Assembly: GCA_015258265.1 (NCBI GenBank)
Contig: JABZIP010000005.1
Location: forward strand, 25,406-89,405
DNA: 64,000 nucleotides
Direction: 5' to 3'
Origin: Clostridiales bacterium
GTDB taxonomy: Bacteria > Bacillota > Clostridia > Peptostreptococcales > Anaerovoracaceae
Under the pieces are notes generated by a model that was not told where the DNA came from, did no database searches, and saw only the letters and a program-made list of their open reading frames with translations. Positions 8,210 through 15,760 of the stretch are shown one piece after another. Numbering within the stretch: position 1 is the stretch's first letter; each line of letters starts with the position of its first letter. The position numbers and the translations under genes are program-made.

Positions 8210-9495
8210 AGATGATTCGTCGATATTACCTGCGATAACCGCATTCTCAACAGCTCTAACCAGTCCGTTGCTCCTGATACCGCAGATATTTTCTCTGTCG
8301 ATGTTATATCTGCAAATTGTTTCAATATGGAGCTTTTCACACTCGCCAAATAGCTTACATCCTCGCTATTTTCCTCTATAACAACATTTTTTATCACATT
8401 GTCTTTTACGGTTACCTTTACATTCATCTGCCCCCTATATCCTTGCGCAGAACCTGAATACTCCTTATCCGACAATTTTTTCAGATATCTTGAAAGGTCA
8501 ATACCGCTATAAAGCGCTGTCGAATGTTTTCTATTGGCGCCTGTACTTCCTACCGTTCCGATGCTCCCCTCTCCTTTTTGCTGTGATATGCAATCCTTTA
8601 CAGCGTCCTTGATTGCATTGCACGAAAGAGTTGCTCCGGAAATATTGTCTATTCCTTCCACGCTTTGTTTTTCAATAATTTGTGCTATAATAGCTTTTGC
8701 TCTGCTTAAATACGAGCCTGTTTCATTGTCGGAAATTATCTTAATATCAACTATTTTCCCTTTATCAAAAAGCACCTTCAGCTTCATCGTACCGCCGTAG
8801 CCGGCTCCCGTGCCTTCAAATGCCTGCTCGTTGATATTTTTGAGTACCTCTGCCATTTTTCTTTCGCTCTTTGAAAGAATCAGAACCGCTTGTGCCCTAC
8901 TTATGCCTTTCTTCGGATTCAATCTGTTAAATTCTCCGCTAATTACACCTGCTGCTACCAGTACCGATATAGCTTCCCTCGCATAATCCGATATAGCTCC
9001 CGCATCGGAAAATTTCGATATATCCGCGACTTTTTGTCCTTCTTTACCCTTTGGATAAGTGAGCCTATAAAGCATTACGAAAGCCTGTTCTCTGGTAATT
9101 GCAACTTCCGGCGACATAGTGTTCGCACCTGTCCCCTTCATGTACCCCGCCTGTAACGCCTTCGCCATGTCGGATCTGTACCATGCATTGCTACTTACAT
9201 CCGTAAAATCGGATATCTTGCTGCTTTCTTCAGAAAATTGCATGATTCTGTTGATTACCGCAGCATATTCAGCTCTGCTCATATTTTTATCAGGGAATAC
9301 CCTCCCGCTTTCATCTCCTTTTAGATAGCCTTTTTTGTTAAAATCTTTAAGCGTATTTACCATCCAGTGTCCATCTATGTCCGACGGCATTATACCTTTG
9401 GCTTCCTCTGCATTTGCAGCTGTAAAAAATCCGGTCATTGATACAAATCCGAATACAAATGCAAAAGTCAAAATGGAAAGTCGTCTAATATTCAA
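8206..9495 (-). CDS. SLH-domain surface protein with FMN-binding domains, truncated by frameshift
   Basis: 429 codons. Signal peptide to about residue 29 (TAANA cut), three SLH domains (about 36-85, 96-146, 160-209) that bind pyruvylated secondary cell-wall polymer, FMN_bind 1 (about 224-304, SGAT at 286-289) and the start of FMN_bind 2 (from about 344, SGAT at 407-410). Directly after that SGAT the frame runs into unrelated residues and stops. The first ~220 codons are identical to the gene at 10968-14666. The product as read would be an S-layer-anchored protein with one intact flavin domain. Strong promoter and operator lie upstream. Confidence 0.8.
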   Translation of the reverse strand: MNIRRLSILTFAFVFGFVSMTGFFTAANAEEAKGIMPSDIDGHWMVNTLKDFNKKGYLKGDESGRVFPDKNMSRAEYAAVINRIMQFSEESSKISDFTDVSSNAWYRSDMAKALQAGYMKGTGANTMSPEVAITREQAFVMLYRLTYPKGKEGQKVADISKFSDAGAISDYAREAISVLVAAGVISGEFNRLNPKKGISRAQAVLILSKSERKMAEVLKNINEQAFEGTGAGYGGTMKLKVLFDKGKIVDIKIISDNETGSYLSRAKAIIAQIIEKQSVEGIDNISGATLSCNAIKDAVKDCISQQKGEGSIGTVGSTGANRKHSTALYSGIDLSRYLKKLSDKEYSGSAQGYRGQMNVKVTVKDNVIKNVVIEENSEDVSYLASVKSSILKQFADITSTEKISAVSGATDWLELLRMRLSQVISTNHL

Positions 9496-9537
9496 TTTTG
9501 TTCCTCCTCAATATTTCATGTATTTTAGTTGTACTTT

Positions 9538-9553
9538 GTTAGCATATGCTAAC
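9538..9553 (-). promoter_or_regulatory. palindromic operator GTTAGC-N4-GCTAAC
   Basis: Perfect 16-bp palindrome GTTAGCATATGCTAAC, 12 bases downstream of the -10 box, within the transcribed leader. The same half-sites and spacing occur at 14709-14724 and, with a different centre, at 57200-57215 before the zinc-type importer. Confidence 0.7.
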
Positions 9554-9565
9554 TATACGAAGGGA

Positions 9566-9595
9566 ATTATATCATTAGCCATAGGCAACTGTCAA
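9566..9595 (-). promoter_or_regulatory. consensus promoter of SLH-FMN gene copy A
   Basis: TTGACA (9595-9590), 18 bases, TATAAT (9571-9566) on the minus strand. Both hexamers match the vegetative sigma consensus exactly. The leader to the start codon carries GAGGAGG. Confidence 0.85.
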
Positions 9596-9629
9596 TATTT
9601 TGAACACAAAAAAACATTTGTGTCCAAAT

Positions 9630-9685
9630 GAATTTATACATGTGTAAAAAAACAGGCTTGAATAAAATTCAAACCTGTTTTTTTA
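9630..9685 (-). terminator. terminator / direct repeat flanking the DUF1016 unit (left copy)
   Basis: Inverted repeat AACAGG-x-TTGAA / TTCAA-x-CCTGTT with A- and T-runs on both sides, so it can terminate in either direction. It ends the DUF1016 gene. The whole segment, including the preceding TACATGTGTAAAA, is repeated in the same orientation at 10872-10922. Confidence 0.75.
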
Positions 9686-9697
9686 ATGCGTTTACGC

Positions 9698-10765
9698 TCA
9701 CTCCAGCTCGCGCCTGGTTCTACGCATAAACTCAACTAATTGCTCTTTGGTCGGTAAATGGAGCATATATGTCGATACAAACAACTGATTATCCATACCT
9801 GATAAAGCATACTCGACCATCTCAGTTCCCTTATCTGTACAAAGCAGAATACCTATCGGCAAATTGTCGCCTTCTACCATTTCATTCTTTTTATAGTACG
9901 CCACATAGGAATTCAATTGCCCAAGATCCTCATGCTTGAATTCATCGTTCTTCAGTTCAATGATGACATTACAATGAAGCAACTTGTTATAGAAAACCAT
10001 ATCTATGAAATAATACTTATCGTCTATTACAATTCTCTTTTGTCTGGCTTCAAAGCAGAAACCTTCACCTAGTTCAAGTATGAACTCTTGCAGATGATCT
10101 ATTAAAGCCTGTTCCAGAACTGATTCAGATACCGCATCACCCGGATTCAGTCCAAGGAATTCAAATGTAAACGGATCTTTTATTGATAATGCTGTGCTTC
10201 TGGCATTATCCTCTGACAGCTTCATCAACAACTCTGGCTTCTTACTGATTCCAGCTCGCACGAATAAATTCGTCTTAATCTGTCTGCGCAGTTCTCTAAC
10301 GCTCCAATTACATTTAATCGCCTCTGCTTCATAGAAGTATCTTTCCATCGGGTCATCAAGAATCATAATTTCCCTTATGTGTGAAAACGAAAGATTGTCA
10401 ACCAGCAATTCCGGTTCCATAATAAATTCGTGCGACAATGTCGCACTTTTTTGAAAATCAAGCAACCCCAATTGGTGCGACACTGTCGCACCAATCTGCG
10501 GATACATAACATAAAACTGTCTGCACCACTTGAATAGCGTAGAATTTAATCCCTTTTGATCGATCTGCCTCTCCAGATTGTTTAAAAGATTAGTTCCATA
10601 CTCTGCTCGATCACTACCACCTTGCTCATACTCAACTATATAGTAGCCAATAGCCCAGTTCCTAAGTGTCATCAGTTTGTTAACGGCATGCTTTGCCACG
10701 TTGCCCGCCTCGTCATTGAGCTTTTTTATGCTGTCTGCAAGCGTCATGAATTTGATATCCGACAT
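9698..10765 (-). CDS. YhcG/DUF1016 family PDDEXK nuclease
   Basis: 355 residues. The N-terminal DUF1016 helical region (about 1-160; AVNKLMTLRNWAIGYYIVEYEQ, FSHIREIMILDDPMERYFYE, WSVRELRRQI) is followed by a C-terminal PDDEXK nuclease domain with catalytic residues visible in FIDMVFYNKLLHCNVIIELK (Asp, then Glu-x-Lys). Family members are often tied to mobile elements or restriction systems and may resolve branched DNA; biological role uncertain. It has its own promoter and terminator and sits between the two SLH-FMN genes. Two in-frame palindromes interrupt the central region (residues about 93-112). No partner methylase or toxin is adjacent. Confidence 0.85.
   Translation of the reverse strand: MSDIKFMTLADSIKKLNDEAGNVAKHAVNKLMTLRNWAIGYYIVEYEQGGSDRAEYGTNLLNNLERQIDQKGLNSTLFKWCRQFYVMYPQIGATVSHQLGLLDFQKSATLSHEFIMEPELLVDNLSFSHIREIMILDDPMERYFYEAEAIKCNWSVRELRRQIKTNLFVRAGISKKPELLMKLSEDNARSTALSIKDPFTFEFLGLNPGDAVSESVLEQALIDHLQEFILELGEGFCFEARQKRIVIDDKYYFIDMVFYNKLLHCNVIIELKNDEFKHEDLGQLNSYVAYYKKNEMVEGDNLPIGILLCTDKGTEMVEYALSGMDNQLFVSTYMLHLPTKEQLVEFMRRTRRELE
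10430..10446 (-). repeat. palindrome 1 inside the DUF1016 gene
   Basis: GTGCGACA-A-TGTCGCAC, a perfect 8+1+8 palindrome in coding sequence, encoding SATLSH. Its core is shared with the palindrome 24 bp away. Confidence 0.8.
10471..10495 (-). repeat. palindrome 2 inside the DUF1016 gene
   Basis: ATTGGTGCGACA-C-TGTCGCACCAAT, a perfect 12+1+12 palindrome in coding sequence, encoding GATVSHQ. It has the same TGCGACA/TGTCGCA core as palindrome 1. Confidence 0.8.
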
Positions 10766-10817
10766 AATGATTCCTCTCGTTTCTAATAAGAAATTTCCCT
10801 ATTTCGTTTATATTTTG

Positions 10818-10846
10818 ATTATATCTTATTAGCACTCCTGTTACAA
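10818..10846 (-). promoter_or_regulatory. promoter of the DUF1016 gene
   Basis: TTGTAA (10846-10841), 17 bases, TATAAT (10823-10818) on the minus strand. The gene start at 10765 is about 50 bases downstream with GAGAGGAAT before it. Confidence 0.7.
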
Positions 10847-10871
10847 CTACATTATCTCACGACAATCTCCA

Positions 10872-10922
10872 AATAAATTTGTACATGTGTAAAAAACAGG
10901 CTTGAATAAAATTCAAACCTGC
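10872..10922 (-). terminator. terminator / direct repeat flanking the DUF1016 unit (right copy)
   Basis: Nearly the same sequence as 9630-9685 (TACATGTGTAAAAAACAGG, spacer, TTCAAACCTG), but the T-run is broken (GCTCTTT). It lies 46 bases past the stop of the SLH-FMN gene at 10968 and would be its terminator. Confidence 0.7.
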
Positions 10923-10967
10923 TCTTTAATTTTAGTTTACTGCAATTTGCTTATTGGGATTGCGCTA

Positions 10968-13900
10968 TTAATCTTCGTCATGTCCTTCTTCGCCGCCGTT
11001 ATTTTCGCCATCCTGACTGTCATCATCACCCTCTTGGTCATCACCCTGATCATCGCCGTCATCCTGATTGCCCTGCTCATCCTCGTTATCCTTTTGGTCG
11101 TCTTCGTTTGCAGGTGGATTTGGCTGTTCACCCGGAGTGCCCGGGTTAGCAGGCTCTTGTGGCTTTTCAGGTACAGTTGATTGTTCGCTATCCGACGATT
11201 TTTTTACCATAAGATATTCCTTGGACTTAATCTCCAATCTTAAATCTCCATACTCAAATGTTACCTTTAAATTCTTTAAAAATGCATTTAACGGTGTCAA
11301 TACAGTCTCATTTTCAGGATCTGTAGATATTCCATAATCATCAAAGAATTCAGGAGTTACATCTTTTACCTTTCCATCACTACTTTTCAATGTAACAATC
11401 ATGCCCGCAACATCAAATTTTTCTCCAATAAAGTACTGCATTTTGGGTAGTTTTTTGATTTCTATAGAAGTTGTTTTCTCAATATCATAATCATCTTGAG
11501 GCTCTTGCGACTCTTCTTTTTCTACATCAAAAGTGATTTTGTAGAAAAAGTTTACATTAAGGTCTTTTTCGTGATCCTTCTCATCCATAGAAAATTTTAA
11601 TTCTTTGTTTTCATCATTTTTATCTATTTTCAATTCATCTTTTGCGATGATATACTTAGAATCCGAATTCGCTGAATCTGTAGGATTTTTTCTAACAATT
11701 CTTAACTTAAGATTTTTTCCTACAAAATTATCGTTCCATTTAGCTCTGCTAATAGCTACTTTTTGATGAACATTTATGTTATTTTCATCGTACGGTGCAC
11801 CCGGAGTTGGCTTTGCCTTTTCAGGATTATCTACGTCTTTCCAATCCTCATTTCCAATTTTATATTGCATCCCCACAGTCCAATTTTCATTATATTCATC
11901 ATTGACTACTATCGAAAATACATCTTCCCTAAGTGAAGGTCCATGCTCTATCAATATAGGTACTGCATATGTAGGAAAATCTTTGAGCTTCATACCATCA
12001 GTTATAAGCGTTCCGTTTTTCGTTTTCATGGTTATGCCATTTCCTGCAAATTGGTCAATCCCGATTTCACTTATAGTGCCGTTTTTGTTTATAAGTTTTA
12101 CTTTTAGTTTGCTCAAGTTTAAAGGTAATATCCTATTTGTGAAAACTTTTTTGTCCAAAATTCCTGTAACTTCAATCTCATTAATTTCATTATTGGTTTC
12201 ATTATCATGAGCTGAAAGTTCAAGCGCATTACCAACAGAATTTGCAATACCGCCTGCCGTCAATGTCGCTCCCGAAACGCTGTCAAACAGATCGTCTTTA
12301 TCATACTCTCCTGCAAGATATGTCTTTACCGCTTTTGAAATTTCTCGAACCACATCAGTTGAAGAAGCCGAGTTTGAAATTTCTTGAACTATTTTTGCAC
12401 AATTTTTACCTAAAAGTTCTGTAGCTTTTGCATTTCTTTCAGAATTGATCTTAATATTTTCAATTTCACCGGTATATTTATAACAACACCTAACGACAGC
12501 AATATTTTTGCGAGCATTTTCACCGGAAATAAAATTTAATAATCCTTCTGCTTTTTCTATATAGCCCGGATCTTCACTTATTAAGCTATCGCCCGGAAGT
12601 ATCTCAATGCTCTTAACCACTCCATTTGTAATTTTTACCTTTGTCTTTACCGTTGCTGTATCATTAAAACCTTTACCAACTCCTATAAATATGCCATCCT
12701 TAAGTTTTCTATCCACAGTCAGTTCTTTTATAAGTTTGTCCGATGCAGTTTTAGCCGCCTTTTCACTTGCCTCAAGTGTTGATGCAGCATCATTTGAGCC
12801 GTTTTTAACTACATTAGGAGATTGTAAAACAAGTTTAAATCCATCACTTTTATATTCTTTTTGTTCTTTGTTAAATTCACTTACCGATTTAGGCAATCTT
12901 AAATTTTCAACCTTACTTGTTGAAGTAATGGTTACATTTCCATTCTTTGCCTTTGCACGCAACGTTTTTACATTGGCAGCTATGGTAACTTCCTTATCTC
13001 CGGTTTCTAAATCTTTTGCTAATTCTATTTGCTTTATTTTAGCATTTTCAAGCGTTTTGATAATTGCGGGTGTTTTAACAAGTACATTTTCCAGCTTCGT
13101 CGAACTGTCTACTACAAGTCTTGGTCTTTTGCCATTATTCTTAGCTATTATAACATCTCCCTCGACTTTCGTATTTTTCAAATATATACCATGCGATCCT
13201 CCACCATTTATTATCAGTTTCCCGCTTATTGTAACATTCTCCAATATTACATCGCCATCGGCAACTTTTTCTGATACTGTAATATCCTTTTCTATTGTCA
13301 CATTTTTTACTGCAACTTTATTACCTACTAAGTTGGCCGATATGATTTTTTTCCCATTTCCATCATACTGCCCGCTTATTGATTTTTTACCACCGGCGTT
13401 TTCAAGAGCATTTACAACCGCATTAATAAGTCCTATGCTGCTTTTTGTTGCTCCGGATACCGTATCCACTTTAGTTGATTGTGTATTTATTATTTTTTGT
13501 ATAATACCTTTTGCGCCTTCATCTCTTAAATAGCCTGCATCATCATGGTTCGCATATTCAATTTTGCTTATCTTTCCATCCTGCACAGTAACTTTCACAC
13601 TCATAGAGTTTCTACGGTATCCATCTGCCCTTCCCTCATACGTTCCATTATTCAGCTCTGCAAAATCAACTTCCTGTTTAGCTACAGCCACGCCACCACC
13701 TTTACTGCTTCCTGTGCTTCCGACAGTACCTATGCTGCCCTCCCCTTTTTGCTGAGATATGCAATCCTTGACAGCATCTTTTATTGCATTACAAGAAAGA
13801 GTTGCACCTGAAACATTGTCTATGCCCTCTACGCTTTGTTTTGCGATTATCTGCGCTATGATTTTCTTTGCCCTTTCAAGATACGAGCCTGTTTCATTAT

Positions 13901-14666
13901 CGGAAACTATCTTAATATCAACTATTTTCCCTTTATCGAAAAGCACCTTCAGCTTCATCGTGCCGCCGTAGCCGGCTCCCGTGCCTTCAAATTCCTGCTC
14001 ATTGATATTTTTGAGTACCTCTGCCATTTTTCTTTCGCTCTTTGAAAGAATCAGAACCGCTTGTGCCCTACTTATGCCTTTCTTCGGATTCAATCTGTTA
14101 AATTCTCCGCTAATTACACCTGCTGCTACCAGTACCGATATAGCTTCCCTCGCATAATCCGATATAGCTCCCGCATCGGAAAATTTCGATATATCCGCGA
14201 CTTTTTGTCCTTCTTTACCCTTTGGATAAGTGAGCCTATAAAGCATTACGAAAGCCTGTTCTCTGGTAATTGCAACTTCCGGCGACATAGTGTTCGCACC
14301 TGTCCCCTTCATGTACCCCGCCTGTAACGCCTTCGCCATGTCGGATCTGTACCATGCATTGCTACTTACATCCGTAAAATCGGATATCTTGCTGCTTTCT
14401 TCAGAAAATTGCATGATTCTGTTGATTACCGCAGCATATTCAGCTCTGCTCATATTTTTATCAGGGAATACCCTCCCGCTTTCATCTCCTTTTAGATAGC
14501 CTTTTTTGTTAAAATCTTTAAGCGTATTTACCATCCAGTGTCCATCTATGTCCGACGGCATTATACCTTTGGCTTCCTCTGCATTTGCAGCTGTAAAAAA
14601 TCCGGTCATTGATACAAATCCGAATACAAATGCAAAAGTCAAAATGGAAAGTCGTCTAATATTCAA
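10968..14666 (-). CDS. large multi-FMN S-layer-homology surface protein
   Basis: 1232 residues, intact. Signal peptide (cut near 29), three SLH domains (about 36-85, 96-146, 160-209), FMN_bind 1 (224-304, SGAT 286-289) and FMN_bind 2 (338-423, SGAT 404-407). Then a stretch of beta-helix-like repeats (about 427-600; VTIEKDITV, VILENVTISGKLII, KVEGDVII), FMN_bind 3 with a large insert (about 640-795, ending DSVSGATLTAGGI), Ig-like modules (about 810-1165) and a strongly acidic Asp/Glu/Gly/Asn tail of about 60 residues. Each SGAT Thr is a candidate site for covalent FMN, so the protein could carry three flavins on the cell surface. Its 5' half is duplicated at 8206-9495. Role in electron transfer or metal reduction is inferred from the domains and neighbours. 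Confidence 0.85.
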   Translation of the reverse strand: MNIRRLSILTFAFVFGFVSMTGFFTAANAEEAKGIMPSDIDGHWMVNTLKDFNKKGYLKGDESGRVFPDKNMSRAEYAAVINRIMQFSEESSKISDFTDVSSNAWYRSDMAKALQAGYMKGTGANTMSPEVAITREQAFVMLYRLTYPKGKEGQKVADISKFSDAGAISDYAREAISVLVAAGVISGEFNRLNPKKGISRAQAVLILSKSERKMAEVLKNINEQEFEGTGAGYGGTMKLKVLFDKGKIVDIKIVSDNETGSYLERAKKIIAQIIAKQSVEGIDNVSGATLSCNAIKDAVKDCISQQKGEGSIGTVGSTGSSKGGGVAVAKQEVDFAELNNGTYEGRADGYRRNSMSVKVTVQDGKISKIEYANHDDAGYLRDEGAKGIIQKIINTQSTKVDTVSGATKSSIGLINAVVNALENAGGKKSISGQYDGNGKKIISANLVGNKVAVKNVTIEKDITVSEKVADGDVILENVTISGKLIINGGGSHGIYLKNTKVEGDVIIAKNNGKRPRLVVDSSTKLENVLVKTPAIIKTLENAKIKQIELAKDLETGDKEVTIAANVKTLRAKAKNGNVTITSTSKVENLRLPKSVSEFNKEQKEYKSDGFKLVLQSPNVVKNGSNDAASTLEASEKAAKTASDKLIKELTVDRKLKDGIFIGVGKGFNDTATVKTKVKITNGVVKSIEILPGDSLISEDPGYIEKAEGLLNFISGENARKNIAVVRCCYKYTGEIENIKINSERNAKATELLGKNCAKIVQEISNSASSTDVVREISKAVKTYLAGEYDKDDLFDSVSGATLTAGGIANSVGNALELSAHDNETNNEINEIEVTGILDKKVFTNRILPLNLSKLKVKLINKNGTISEIGIDQFAGNGITMKTKNGTLITDGMKLKDFPTYAVPILIEHGPSLREDVFSIVVNDEYNENWTVGMQYKIGNEDWKDVDNPEKAKPTPGAPYDENNINVHQKVAISRAKWNDNFVGKNLKLRIVRKNPTDSANSDSKYIIAKDELKIDKNDENKELKFSMDEKDHEKDLNVNFFYKITFDVEKEESQEPQDDYDIEKTTSIEIKKLPKMQYFIGEKFDVAGMIVTLKSSDGKVKDVTPEFFDDYGISTDPENETVLTPLNAFLKNLKVTFEYGDLRLEIKSKEYLMVKKSSDSEQSTVPEKPQEPANPGTPGEQPNPPANEDDQKDNEDEQGNQDDGDDQGDDQEGDDDSQDGENNGGEEGHDED

Positions 14667-14708
14667 TTTTGTTCCTCCTCAATATTTCATGTATTTTAGT
14701 TGTACTTT

Positions 14709-14724
14709 GTTAGCATATGCTAAC
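14709..14724 (-). promoter_or_regulatory. palindromic operator GTTAGC-N4-GCTAAC
   Basis: Same perfect 16-bp palindrome as 9538-9553, at the same distance from the -10 box. Confidence 0.7.
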
Positions 14725-14736
14725 CACACGAAGGGA

Positions 14737-14766
14737 ATTATATCATTAGCCATCGGCAACTGTCAA
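14737..14766 (-). promoter_or_regulatory. consensus promoter of SLH-FMN gene copy B
   Basis: TTGACA (14766-14761), 18 bases, TATAAT (14742-14737), minus strand, exact consensus hexamers. Confidence 0.85.
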
Positions 14767-14822
14767 TATTTTGAACACAAAAAAACATTAATTTTTTCGA
14801 AAGAACAATATGTGTATTTACA

Positions 14823-14858
14823 AAAAATAAGGAGATACCGTAGTTTCTCCCTATTTTT
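14823..14858 (-). terminator. terminator after ogg
   Basis: Hairpin with GGGAGA/TCTCC arms flanked by A- and T-runs, 35 bases past the ogg stop. Usable in the minus direction (ends TTATTTTTTG). Confidence 0.7.
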
Positions 14859-14892
14859 AAATTTAATACCCTATATACCATAAAGCGGTCTA

Positions 14893-15759
14893 TTATTTAC
14901 CTGCTAAAGTTCTGATGTAATAAAAAAGATACTGCTGCGCTATTCCGCCGTTATCCCCAAAATGAGTTGCCGCATATTCATTCATCCCTTTTGTATCCTT
15001 CTCATCAAAGCCATAAACATCGTGCATCACGCGCTTCACCCAGACATCTATGGGAAACGCCTCAAATTTGCCGAGTCCAAATAACAATATGCAATCCGCT
15101 ACCTTCGGTCCTATACCGGAAAGTCCCAAAAGAAATTCACGTGCCGTTTTGTAATCCATTTCTCCTATTCGTGCAAATTCCTCGTGATTTCTTGCAAGCT
15201 GCGCACTTGTAACAGCTATGTACTCAGCCCTATATCCCAATTTCAGTATTTTTAAATCTTCGACACCGGCTTTTTGAAGTTCAAAAACTGTCGGAAACGC
15301 ATAATGCGCTTCGCCATTTTCACATACAATTCGCTCGCCGAATTTCTCTGCAATTGCGTTTATACATTTCTTTATTCGCGGTATATTGCTGTTTTGTGAA
15401 ACTATAAACGAAATTATCGTTTCAAATATGTCCTGTTTCAAAATTCGTATTCCCTCGCCATAGGAAATTGCTACAGCGAGTTTTTTGTCTTTCGCAGCAA
15501 GTTTTTCTTTAATCTTCCCATAATCTCTGCTAAGATCAAAATAACTTTCCCAAAATGCCCTATCTGCTACTGCATTTTTTGCCTCAATCGTAAGTACACC
15601 CGAGTAATTATCTCGGTTCTCAAGCGAAATATACGCGGCTTTGTTGGAAACTATCCCGAAATATCTACCGTCCGCCTGCCTTTCCCACCGAAAACACTGC
15701 CCACATTCAAATATTTGCACCAAGTCAAAGTCGCGGACCTGCAATTCTAATTTTTCCAT
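14893..15759 (-). CDS. ogg: 8-oxoguanine DNA glycosylase (OGG1 type)
   Basis: 288 residues. Removes oxidised guanine opposite C and cuts the strand. The N-terminal OGG domain holds FECGQCFRWERQADGRYFGI. The helix-hairpin-helix glycosylase part has IISFIVSQNSNIPRIKKCI, then LSGIGPKVADCILLFGLGK with the catalytic Lys, and AFPIDVWVKRVM with the catalytic Asp. ATG follows AAAGGACTG and lies 1 bp after the stop of the P-loop/Gls24 gene, so the two form an operon. Confidence 0.9.
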   Translation of the reverse strand: MEKLELQVRDFDLVQIFECGQCFRWERQADGRYFGIVSNKAAYISLENRDNYSGVLTIEAKNAVADRAFWESYFDLSRDYGKIKEKLAAKDKKLAVAISYGEGIRILKQDIFETIISFIVSQNSNIPRIKKCINAIAEKFGERIVCENGEAHYAFPTVFELQKAGVEDLKILKLGYRAEYIAVTSAQLARNHEEFARIGEMDYKTAREFLLGLSGIGPKVADCILLFGLGKFEAFPIDVWVKRVMHDVYGFDEKDTKGMNEYAATHFGDNGGIAQQYLFYYIRTLAGK

Positions 15760-15760
15760 A

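Larger units (their letters stand above)
8834..9618 (-). repeat. copy A of ~785-bp duplicated promoter/SLH block
   Basis: This block repeats at 14005-14789 with an exact offset of 5171 bp. It covers promoter, palindromic operator, leader, signal peptide and the three SLH domains. I see only a few differences, all in the leader (such as CTATAC versus CCACAC next to the operator). Below about 8833 the two genes diverge quickly although they still encode related FMN domains. Confidence 0.9.
14005..14789 (-). repeat. copy B of ~785-bp duplicated promoter/SLH block
   Basis: Counterpart of 8834-9618. The coding part appears identical, while the adjoining FMN_bind 1 codons differ at many silent positions, the pattern left by recent gene conversion or recombination. 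Confidence 0.9.

Noticed and set aside
10430..10495. CRISPR repeats
   Set aside because: Only two palindromes, inside a coding frame, of unequal length and without regular spacers or cas genes.
12607..13533. 308-codon open frame on the plus strand opposite the beta-helix/FMN region
   Set aside because: Lies fully antisense to an intact surface-protein gene, has no ribosome site, and its composition (Ser/Phe/Thr rich) is that of a reverse-strand shadow.
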